64,000 bases of DNA from Venturia oleaginea (Eukaryota; Ascomycota; Dothideomycetes; Venturiales; Venturiaceae), in the NCBI GenBank assembly GCA_013176395.1, contig JABMLP010000010.1, positions 1,178,001 through 1,242,000 of the forward strand, given 5' to 3'. Both the position numbers and the translations under genes were made by a program. The notes beneath the pieces were generated by a model that was not told where the DNA came from, ran no database searches, and worked only from the letters and a program-made list of their open reading frames with translations. Positions 55,824 through 64,000 of the stretch are shown in pieces (position 1 is the stretch's first letter; each line of letters opens with the position of its first letter).

Positions 55824-56804
55824 GTGTTGATAACGCTCACTTCCACAGCGGACTAATGCTTCAAGATCGCTAGAAATGGATCAATATCAATCTTAAATAG
55901 GGAAAGCTCAAAAACTCGGGGTTGTGTCGTCGCCATGTTCCACATCAATCCCTTCATCTCATCAGCTGACATTCATCCCCGGTTCACGGAAACCATTCCT
56001 CTCCTCAGAACCTCAAGCATTCTCACGCTCATCATTCCCTACTCTTCACTCCGATCAAACGCTCATACGTCCCATTCTTTCTCACTACCTACCTAGAGCC
56101 TTAGACATATAGGTAAGTAATTACACCACCATTGTCCACTATCCGCTTCATCAACGCCTTCCGCCACTCGACTCAACCACCCCAGTTCACCACAGCAACA
56201 ACACACCCTATTACCCTCCTCCTCCTCCTCTCCCTCACCACGGAAACAGCGAATGCGACGTTTTCACACCAATTCTGCATTCCTCCAGAACCCAAACACA
56301 ACAAAGAACTATCCCATAAAGAATAGACACGATAAATTTTCCTCTTCCTCTCTCCCTTGCATTCCCATCTTCTCTTTCCCCACCCCTCCCGTTTCTCCAA
56401 TCTTCTTCACTCTATGCATTGTAAAGCCAGGGACGTGAATTCCTACAGTAAGTTCCGGAAACAGAAGGTTTGTATAGGAGTTACTGGCTTTGTATCAATG
56501 GTTATCACGAGCGCTATGTGGCACCATCGCCATTTTGCTGAGTAAGTAGAGAGAGAAGAGATACTAGCGTTGATTTGTTGAGCGGCGTTGGATTTGATCA
56601 AGGATACCACTGTGATCGGATTAAAATGAAGAGTATTGTATGTTTAGAGCTTGTACGATAAAAAAAATCATAGTTACCATAATGCGCGCGTGTGTGTATC
56701 CTATTCCAAACTATCCTCATGTGACATCAAAACTCCAGTTGCAACTCATACTTTGGCCGAAGTCCAGGCCCATAATTCCTACAACTCATGAAGGTCAAAC
56801 GTTA
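55824..56804. other. Intergenic region with a hairpin-repeat fragment
   Basis: No gene supported. Contains the third copy of the laccase-intron repeat (separate entry) and a cctcctcctcctct microsatellite near 56215. Confidence 0.4.
55869..55916 (+). repeat. Third copy (half) of the laccase-intron hairpin repeat
   Basis: This 48-bp stretch (gctagaaatggatcaatatc...) aligns by eye with the right arm and flank of the laccase intron-2 hairpin (17717-17763) at about 39 of 48 positions with one gap, including the tail aaatag-g-aagctc-aaaact. No complementary left arm is seen upstream, so it looks like a truncated copy. Confidence 0.6.
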
Positions 56805-57821
56805 TTAGCCCTCCGCCTTCTGCTCACCAGCAGCGCCCCATATACCGCCCACAAAATCTCCATAACGGAAAATTTCTTTCCTTCCTCCCAGCCCGGAGTT
56901 ATTTCCCATGTGGCCCTTTTTCAAAATGCGTCTACCGACGAACCCATCCATGACTCTGTCCACCTCCCTCTCACTCAACATCCTCCCTCCCTCGCCTGGT
57001 TCTGGGGCAATGCTTAACAATGCATCTCGTAACTCCCCAACGTTGATTTGTCCAGAGTCATCGTCATCGAATGCTGAAAATGCTGCCATCAATTCTTCCT
57101 GCCGCGAGAGAGCTGTAAGATCTGAGCATAAAAGATTGAGGTATGAGGAAAGGTTTACGGAGGGCTGGCCGGGTGGAAAATATTGTGACAAGGCGTTGGA
57201 AGAAGTATCGAGACCGAGTTCTGTTAGTTGTTGTGATACATCTGATGCCGTGACGGAACCCGAATTTGCACGATCGAGAACGGCGAAGGATTCGCGCATT
57301 GTGTGTAAGTGTGCTGGTGGGATGGAGGAGAGGGGATCGTTGGAGGCGAGAGCGCGATGCGTTGTTGGCAGTGGAGGAAGAGACGGTGATGGCAGTGGAG
57401 AGGCGGCTTTTACAGTTGCTGCGGTTGAGGCAGTTGTACTTCGTGCAAATGCTGGTCGCAGAGTCGGAGTAGCTTCCCTCTCATAGCTTGGTGAATGCAT
57501 ACTCGATAGCCCTGAACTCGAAGCCTCTCTCGACAAGGGCAATTTAGTAGGACTTCCTGGTGTATGTAGGCTTGTATTCGTCCCGCGCGTGGTCAGCCAT
57601 GAGCGGTCATCTCCTGTTGTTGGTGGCGGGCTGAAGGGGGCTGAGGAAGACGAGGAATTGAATTTGCTGGGCAATTGTGAAGGGGTATGATTCGATTGCT
57701 TCAATGGCGAGCCGCCTGGACTACTAGTACGGAGAGTCGATGGCGAACGTCCCAAGGATGAGTCTGGTCGTCTGAAGGGCGAGGCGCGTCCGGAGGAGTT
57801 GAACAGAGGCGCTGGCTTCAT
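56805..57821 (-). CDS. EF-hand protein, myosin light chain/calmodulin-like C-terminus
   Basis: 338 residues. The N-terminal half (1-175) is low-complexity Ser/Pro/Thr, with many possible phosphorylation sites. The C-terminal half has calmodulin-like EF-hands: a degenerate first loop (MRESFAVLDRANSGSVTASDV), a second pair partner (LGLDTSSNALSQYF), and a canonical calcium loop in FSAFDDDDSGQINVGELRDAL. A degenerate fourth hand follows with an insert (LKKGHMGNNSGLGGRKEIF). The pattern fits fungal myosin regulatory light-chain-like proteins, but I cannot separate these from other calmodulin-like proteins. An upstream ATG at 57891 could add eight residues through a GC-AG intron (57888-57846) in frame, but its branch site would be too close to the acceptor. 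Confidence 0.75.
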   Translation of the reverse strand: MKPAPLFNSSGRASPFRRPDSSLGRSPSTLRTSSPGGSPLKQSNHTPSQLPSKFNSSSSSAPFSPPPTTGDDRSWLTTRGTNTSLHTPGSPTKLPLSREASSSGLSSMHSPSYEREATPTLRPAFARSTTASTAATVKAASPLPSPSLPPLPTTHRALASNDPLSSIPPAHLHTMRESFAVLDRANSGSVTASDVSQQLTELGLDTSSNALSQYFPPGQPSVNLSSYLNLLCSDLTALSRQEELMAAFSAFDDDDSGQINVGELRDALLSIAPEPGEGGRMLSEREVDRVMDGFVGRRILKKGHMGNNSGLGGRKEIFRYGDFVGGIWGAAGEQKAEG

Positions 57822-58318
57822 GGGCGATGGCGGGTTCGACTTTTCCTGTTAGTATCCTCCAGTATATTACGCATTTTACTATACTTGCCATGTTTGCTGG
57901 GTTGGGCTGGATGTGGATTGTAGATGTGGTGGAACTGTTGTGCCTGTGCTTGATAAAAGAAAAACAAACTGCTACTTTAGGAACACTTCGCAGAGACGGC
58001 CCGAGAATCGCGTACCCCCCTCCGGTACCCCCTGGTGCCCCCCTGCTAGAAGCACATGAATCATGCACTGCAGCGCATGTCAAACCCAACCTAGAGAGAG
58101 GGCCCATGAGATTGGCCCCTTCTTACGATTAAGGCCCTCAATACAATATCTAAGAGTCGAGGCTGTCGTAGACCTTGGAGTTACAAGACAGCTCCCCGGA
58201 TCAGTGCCATATCAATCCCCCCCAGCTACCAATCCCCCAAAATCCCTCCAGCCCATTGACATACGACGACAATGAGATAGCTATCCCCGGGCCTACGGCC
58301 AAATCAGTAAACACAACA
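57822..58318. other. Divergent promoter between the EF-hand gene and AFI1
   Basis: No gene supported. Contains a C-rich stretch near 58010-58040 (gtaccccctggtgcccccc). Confidence 0.4.
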
Positions 58319-60839
58319 ATGTCATCCTCCACCTCCACATACGCCTACCGCCCAGCAGACGCCCGAGGCTCAGACTCCACCTCTTCACGCAAATCCAAAC
58401 CCTCCTCGACAAGCAATGGCCACACCTCGCCTTTCTCGGATCACGATGGGCTCTCCCTATCGCCTCCTCACCGAGACATTCCCTCGCCTTCAGCCAATCG
58501 CATACGAAACCCGTCTCATATGCGCCCTTTACAGCCTTTGCGATCGCAATATCCCGCAGATGGCAGAGAGAACCATGTCGAATACATTCTTGTCGCGTCC
58601 TTTGACATTGACCGGGGGTCGGTGATGGAACATCAGTACCCGGGGCCCATTTCGGGGGATGAGCATATGTTAGCCGAGCTCATGTTGCCGGATCAGGCTC
58701 ATGTCAGAAGCCAGGATTGGACCATATTCTTTTTGCACAAAGATACCACCGCCGAGGATGAAGCTAGAGAACAAAGAAAAGAGCGCAGGAGGAGACGGAG
58801 AAGGAAGAAAGAGATGGCCGAGAATGGGGAGCCCCCTGGTGAAGAAGACATCGAAGATATAGAAGATGACCTTCGGGATGATGATCGTGGCGATACTGAT
58901 TTGGAGAGTACCGACGATGAAGAGGAGGCTGAAGGGCCGCCCCTAATTTACGTTTTGAATCTGGTGAACACAAAGCAGGATCAGTCTGTAAAGAGGTCGG
59001 TATTCTCACGCGGAAGAGGCAAGCACTCGCTGACATATACATAGAGGCGCGGTGGTAAAAGCCATGGCAATATGTACTCGACATTCCTTTCTGCACATCT
59101 ATAAGCCATTGCTACTCCTAGCACTGGAGGAGTACTTCCGAAACCCAATACTCGAAACACTCGCATCTCTATACAATGCCGTCAATTCTATGGATCTCTC
59201 TCTTATGCCTCGACTGACACCATTGGAACGACACATCCTCCAGGCATCAGATCCACGAGATATGTTTGTTGAAAAGTTTTCGCAAATGATCGAACAGAGA
59301 ACGTCCGATGATCTAGCTCGACTGTCAGCAGGATCAAACCAGTCTACATCATCACAAACACGGTACCACATCCCTCGAGATACTCACGAATTTGAGTCTC
59401 GGGTGCTATACAACGGCATCCCGGTGCCAATCAAGGTTCCTGTAGCAGTCTCACCAGAAACTGTAGGAGATTTTAGTTTAATTAAACTAATCACCACGTT
59501 CAGCGAACCTCACAAAGCCAATCCGCAACCTCTTGTCTTACATCCCCATCTCACAACAGCCGGGCCCTTCACTCATCCTATCATCGTCCTCATCAATGCC
59601 CTTTTAACTCAAAAAAGAGTTATATTTCTCGGTCATAATCAGCCCTCGGGCTCGGTCGCTGAAGCCGTTCTCGCCGCCTGTGCGCTTGCATCTGGAGGCA
59701 TTCTAAAAGGCTTCACACGCCACGCTTTCCCCTATACCGATTTAACCAAGATCGATGACCTCCTGAAAGTTCCTGGTTTCATCGCCGGTGTCACCAATCC
59801 CGCTTTCGCACACAAACCCGAATGGTGGGATCTTCTCTGTGACCTCCCAACTGGCCGCATGAGAATTAGCCCAAAGATCGAGGCAGCTCCCATAACAGAG
59901 GGTCTCCGATTCTTTCAACCTGGAGGGCAAGGCGCAAAGGCGAACGGGGCCGCGCATGCGAATGGTCACCATAGCGATGTCGACCCGACCGGAGATTCTG
60001 CCTTCATGGACAGTGTTGGCACGAGTATCACTTCGAGACATGGGGAAGCTGTTGTTCGCTTGAAGTTCCGCACTTGGGTTCATCGATTTACGCTGCTTAG
60101 TGCTACATTTGAGGAGATTGTTTATGGAGCTAGCGCGTTGCATATTGGGGCCTCCGAGACGGATGCCGATGCCTATGGCTATGGTGTTTCTGGCCATGGA
60201 CTCGTCTGGCCTGACGATGGATCTAGGATGCGCGAGATCAGTGCACAAGTCGGACGCATCGAGGGTTGGCGACAGTCGAGATCTTATTTCTCGCTTGTGA
60301 GAGATTTGGCTACGCGTTGGGAACGTGGCGATGGTGTGAGGGGTATCGATTTGGGATATCAGGTTGAAAGACTGAAGGTTTTGAAAGTGGGTGATATGGG
60401 GAGTGGAGATATCTACATGGCCATCTCCCGTGCCGTCGAGCGTGCAGGAATCGACATCGATGATCCGGATTTCGATGTTGCCGATGAGGATTTGGACGTC
60501 CTTTCATCATCGCCGACGGCTGTCAAGAGAGTGGCCAGACGCGAAAAAGCGAGATATAACCTCATCAATCAACTCCTAGCCGCGCTACCGGAGAGTGGCG
60601 GAGGTCTACTTTACCTCTCCCTGGGCTTGTTCCACAAAGATCCGCAGGTCCGACTGGCAGTCGTGGGATTATTGGAAAGAATCATGAGTCACGAGGCTGG
60701 ACGACATTTCTGGGCTACTCTGGGACGATTCGCCAAGTTGGCGTTTTTCAGGGTGAAGAGAGAGGAGGTTCCTGGTATGAATGTTCCTGGAGGTCCTGGT
60801 AGCACGGCTGGGGGGATGGGGCTGGGTGGTGGTGATTGA
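58319..60839 (+). CDS. AFI1: AFI1-like Arf3-docking polarity protein (DENN/SPA), 2 exons
   Basis: Docking protein for the small GTPase Arf3/Arf6 at sites of polarised growth. Exon 1 is 58319-58995, the intron 58996-59044, exon 2 59045-60839; 823 residues. A Ser-rich N-terminus (1-90) precedes the Afi1 docking domain: [21 protein letters not shown], then [21 protein letters not shown]. An Arg/Lys then Asp/Glu insert follows, and [23 protein letters not shown] starts exon 2. The SPA (stabilisation of polarity axis) region includes [28 protein letters not shown] and [20 protein letters not shown] used the ATG at 58319 (context caacaATG), although the frame is open upstream. Intact. Confidence 0.9.
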
Positions 60840-61291
60840 TAAAGAGTAGATGAGGGATGTCTGTCTATGGAGGGAAATATTACATGGGAGGATGGGTGTT
60901 TTAATCATCTAGTGTGAGGGTTTATGTTTGCCATACTAAGAAAACTTCTCTTCTTGGTACCGCTGAGAAATGAGCTGGTAGTCGTATCTTCTCGGTGTTT
61001 TGGCTTGGTATAGACGGTAGACGGTCTTCTGTATGAGTTCTTGGCGTTGCCTCGTTTTTATCTCGATGCAGTTGACCTCGCGGTTCTGCTTCTTACTTTT
61101 TCTTGGATAGGAGGGAGATGTTATCTTTTGTCGATGACTCATGTACTATTATAAATTCCGCTTCGAGAACTTTAGAGTTGCTAAAGGATAAAAGAAAAGT
61201 GTATCGCACGTAGCTTATCTGACATACCCAAACCCTAATTCTAATACTGTAACTATAATATCTCTACAAAGTACATCCATAAATAAACCGC
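60840..61291. other. Convergent intergenic region
   Basis: 3' flanks of AFI1 and the CmcJ-like gene. Nothing recognised. Confidence 0.45.
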
Positions 61292-62320
61292 TCAAAACAC
61301 ACAAAAACTCCTAACCTCACAACTTTCCCTCCCCCCCATCCCCTCCGTCCCACCATCAACAAAAGAACTATGAGCAACCCCAAACCCATCCAACCCCCAC
61401 CCACTCTCCTCGTTTTCAAATTCTTCTCCCAGACTGTCCCTCGAATCAAAGATTTTAAAAATCAAAGCCTCGTCCACGCGTTGGCCCTTGAGAAAAAACC
61501 ATTCATGTCTCCCCTCCTCCCGCTCTGAAGGGGGAAGAATAGCAAAATTCTCAATCTCACCTACATTGGGGACTGTCACTTTTCCGGGACGTAGATCTGT
61601 CACTTTTAGGGATCGGGGATCGCAGAGACAGAGGGGGTCGCGGCGGATTGTTTTGAGAGGGAGCCAGGTGTTGTAGATGCCAAAGGGGCGGGTTTGGAGG
61701 TCTTTATGTAATTCGCGCTCCTCCTCGTTCTTGGCGCGGTCGGGGTGGAGGTAGTATCTAAATTCTCGACGGGCGCTGGTTGGGGATTCGTCGATGTGGA
61801 CGCGGCGGACGGGGCCGTCGATGTCAACTTGCCCGTCTGAGGGGGTGGATAGGGCTTCTGTTAGGGATTTTCGACGGACCATGTGTTCGTAGGAGTGGAC
61901 GAATTTGGCACCCGTTACTCTTTTCAGGACGGAGGATACCTCGGCGAAGTAGATTTCTTTGCGTTTTTCTTCGGAGGTCCAGTCTTGTTCTGTCATTTTT
62001 GAGGGGAGGTGGGCGATTTCGAAGCAGTTTTTTGATATGGAGAAGGCGGATTCGATGCCGCGGATGTTTTTGATTTTTACGAGGCGTGGGTCTACGTTTG
62101 GTGATTTTTCGGAGCGGCGGGTTACGCGGAGTTCGTGGTCTGTGAGGGTGTTTTTGGTGGAGTCAGGGATTGGAGGGGAGTCTTTCCAGTAATTGAGAGT
62201 TGCTATTGTGTAGGGCGTTACATCGTGGTAGTCTGTTGGCAGGAGATGGAGAGAGGGATCTTGTGCTGGAGTTGTTCCGACGGAGGGTTGGATTTCTGTG
62301 GTGGTAGTTGTGGACGACAT
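61292..62320 (-). CDS. CmcJ / GA4-desaturase-like family protein
   Basis: Single exon, 342 residues from MSSTTTTTEIQPSV (62320). It belongs to the fungal family annotated as GA4 desaturase, CmcJ-like hydroxylase/methyltransferase or AsaB-like, related to Fe(II)/2-oxoglutarate enzymes. Family blocks visible are YWKDSPP, VKIKNIRG, FAEVSSVLKRVTGA, YEHMVRRK, VHIDESPTSA (candidate metal His/Asp), YNTWLPLK, RDPLCLCDPRS, and the strongly conserved HEWFFLKGQRVDEALIFKIFDS near the C-terminus (second His). The last about 40 residues are family-atypical. The family members known act in secondary metabolism, but there is no biosynthetic core gene here, so the substrate is unknown. An in-frame ATG at 62446 is less likely. 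Confidence 0.8.
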   Translation of the reverse strand: MSSTTTTTEIQPSVGTTPAQDPSLHLLPTDYHDVTPYTIATLNYWKDSPPIPDSTKNTLTDHELRVTRRSEKSPNVDPRLVKIKNIRGIESAFSISKNCFEIAHLPSKMTEQDWTSEEKRKEIYFAEVSSVLKRVTGAKFVHSYEHMVRRKSLTEALSTPSDGQVDIDGPVRRVHIDESPTSARREFRYYLHPDRAKNEEERELHKDLQTRPFGIYNTWLPLKTIRRDPLCLCDPRSLKVTDLRPGKVTVPNVGEIENFAILPPSEREEGRHEWFFLKGQRVDEALIFKIFDSRDSLGEEFENEESGWGLDGFGVAHSSFVDGGTEGMGGRESCEVRSFCVF

Positions 62321-63475
62321 TTTAGTGATGGGGATTGTCAATGAAATCATTTGAGGACTTGGATAGATGGAAACTAGAGATATTCCTGTAGGAGAAAAAA
62401 TGAATGAATGTCCGGAGTTGCCAGTAAAAGGAGTAATACCGAGCACCGATACCGCTGATGTCGGCCTCCAGTAAGATTCTATTGCGCGCGATAAGGATGG
62501 ACCAATTGATAAGAGATATACTCGGCCTCTTTGTACCTGGTGATGGAGTACAAGTATCGCGACTAGGGCTTCGAAGAGTCGTAGGTAGCACGAGCACCGT
62601 GTTCAGAGTGGAACAATACGCATGCACTGAGCGCTTCGGGCGCTTCGGGTAATCTCTATCTTGTGCGCACAATGCGAGCATGCGTGTGGTGAAATATTTC
62701 AAGAATTGAGGTTTGATAGAAGGAGGTAATGGGAGAAGAGCAGAACCGACATATGGTGTCACTGTTGCAGATCAGGCCGAACTGGTCAGAGCTCAACTTC
62801 TTCGACGTCGTCTATTATTTGAATATTCATCAAAATTATCTTTCTCCTTTGATCTATATTCTCGTCACGAGGTACCAGTTCAGCACGAATCATCGTCCGG
62901 GCTGATAGCCGCCACCACAACATTACCCAGGCAGGCACAGAGAAGGTACGAGTACAATGCTGGAGTTCCGGATATCCTATCATGGAAGTGGATGGTACGG
63001 AAACTTTTTAACAATTACCAGACGGCTACATGCGGCCATCATGGTGGCACTGATACTAGTAATGTCCTTTCTTCCATCTACTTCATAATTGGAACAGACA
63101 TTACTCCTGCAGATCTGTGCCTCCGCCGAGAAGTGGAGGAATCCGGATATCGCTTCCTATAATTTAGCAAGTCCGGTTAACAGCTGCCATAGGTCGGGTC
63201 GGATGTACATGGGCGCACACGGCTCTTTAAAAGTGCGCCGCCGTGATGAACAAATCATGGCTAAAGAGACAGTCACGAACCATGGTCCGTATGATCAGTT
63301 CACGCGCTCGCTTTGTCAATTGAAAACTACCAATTCTATACTTAAGTGCCGCCCGTTTTTCAGAAGACTTTTTCCCGACCAAACTCCTCGTTTCGGATTT
63401 CTCTTAAGACGAAAAATTCTCTCATCTCCATCTTACCCTTTCCATCTCCATGTCTAAGATACCACCGTATAGAAA
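62321..63475. other. Divergent intergenic region
   Basis: No gene supported. The 149-codon plus-strand frame at 62713-63162 has no motif. The 100 bp before 63476 are C/T-rich, as expected for the strong promoter of a cell-wall glucanase gene. Confidence 0.4.
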
Positions 63476-64000
63476 ATGAAGTTTCTCCAGACGCTCTCGG
63501 CCATCGCCGCCGCCGGACTCGCCATCGCAGTACCGACAGCTTTTCCAGAATCGTAAATATGCCCCTCCCCAGCTCAGAGTTGCATTCACTGACAAGACTA
63601 TCAGATCTAAACGTGCCGTCGACTTCTCCATGAATAGTGACAAACTGCGCGGCCTGAACATCGGCGGCTGGCTAGTTTTGGAACCCTGGATTACCCCATC
63701 AATTTTCCAGAACGTTGATCAGTCACTCGACATTCACGACGAATTCACCCTCTGCCAGAAGCTGCCTCTTCAAGCCCCAGGAGTTCTGCGCAACCACTGG
63801 GATACCTTCGCCACCTATGACGACTTCGCCAAAATTAAAGAGGCCGGCTTCAACCTCGTCCGTATCCCCATCGGCTTCTGGGCTTACGACAACAAAGATA
63901 CTGCCTATGTCCAAGGAGCAGCCCCTTACATGGACGCTGCAATCGATTGGGCTCACGATCTGGGTCTCAAAGTCATCATCGATCTCCACGGTGCCCCCGG
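63476..64000 (+). CDS. EXG1: GH5 exo-1,3-beta-glucanase, 5' part (cut by the window edge)
   Basis: Secreted glucan 1,3-beta-glucosidase that trims cell-wall beta-1,3-glucan. Exon 1 is 63476-63552, the intron 63553-63604, exon 2 from 63605 to the window end. The signal peptide MKFLQTLSAIAAAGLAIA is followed by a propeptide ending in KR (ESSKR), a Kex2-type site. The GH5 start LRGLNIGGWLVLEPWITPSIF is diagnostic, followed by HWDTFATYDDFAKIKEAGFNLVRIPIGFWAY and GLKVIIDLHGAPG, where the frame runs off the end. The catalytic Glu residues lie outside the window. No frameshift in the visible part. Confidence 0.9.

Noticed and set aside
57846..57891. A first exon consisting only of ATG, joined through a GC-AG intron to the EF-hand gene
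   Set aside because: It closes in frame, but the only branch-like CTAAC abuts the acceptor; the simple ATG at 57821 is safer.
61292..64000. A secondary-metabolite cluster around the CmcJ-like gene, or around the SDR, laccase and MFS genes
   Set aside because: No polyketide synthase, NRPS, terpene synthase or P450 anywhere in the window, and these genes are dispersed among housekeeping genes.
1..64000. tRNA, rRNA, CRISPR arrays, riboswitches
   Set aside because: No cloverleaf with A/B boxes, no rRNA block and no regularly spaced repeats were seen on reading both strands; CRISPR is not expected in a fungal nuclear genome.

Overview
This window is nuclear DNA from a filamentous ascomycete (Pezizomycotina). 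The evidence is as follows. Most coding regions are interrupted by short GT-AG introns of about 45-70 nt with CTAAC-type branch sites. The gene content is characteristic: a Zn(II)2Cys6 regulator with a fungal_trans domain, an ascomycete-type laccase ending in a DSGI plug, DUF3431, AFI1/SPA, BCS1-like AAA, a CmcJ/GA4-desaturase-like protein and a GH5 exo-glucanase. There is also a TA-rich, CpA/TpG-poor patch that looks like repeat-induced point mutation (RIP). I could not place it below that rank. All splice joins were read by hand and, unless stated, close in frame.

Layout. 1-8.9 kb is gene-poor: a 7-exon short-chain dehydrogenase (minus strand), a possible small ORF and an unrecognised Ser-rich protein. 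8.9-12.75 kb is RPB2, carrying one extra base. 14-18.2 kb holds a small secreted protein (minus) and a laccase whose two introns are about 280-300 nt and both contain a related hairpin. 18.2-24.1 kb has a RIP-like relic, a DUF3431 membrane protein and about 4 kb of gene-empty DNA with an LTR-like segment. 24.1-31.8 kb holds a Ras-like/coiled-coil protein, a Zn2Cys6 regulator and, head-to-head with it, L-rhamnonate dehydratase. 33-38 kb holds a possible membrane microprotein, an aspartic protease, a 466-bp MITE and a broken S1/P1 nuclease. 38.7-49.8 kb holds a BCS1-like ATPase, a possible secreted Cys-containing protein, the PP4 regulatory subunit 2, an MFS transporter, a TPMT-like methyltransferase and an OTU2-like deubiquitinase. 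50.09-51.95 kb is a complete-length but decayed pogo/Fot1-type transposon with TIRs and a TA target site. 52.4-64 kb holds a LisH/WD40 protein, a small secreted Cys protein, an EF-hand protein, AFI1, a CmcJ-like oxygenase-family protein and the 5' part of a GH5 exo-1,3-beta-glucanase cut by the window edge.

How the genes relate. Most are independent housekeeping or accessory genes. The one functional pairing I would defend is the divergent Zn2Cys6 regulator / L-rhamnonate dehydratase pair. Laccase, aspartic protease, GH5 and the small secreted proteins give a secretory, plant- or substrate-facing flavour. There is no PKS/NRPS core, so no secondary-metabolite cluster.

Two cross-cutting observations matter to any user. 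First, at least five otherwise conserved genes carry a one-base frameshift, mostly a missing G in a GG run, so the sequence probably has indel errors. Second, the paired structured introns in the laccase, plus a third partial copy 38 kb away, look like an introner-like or hairpin repeat family.
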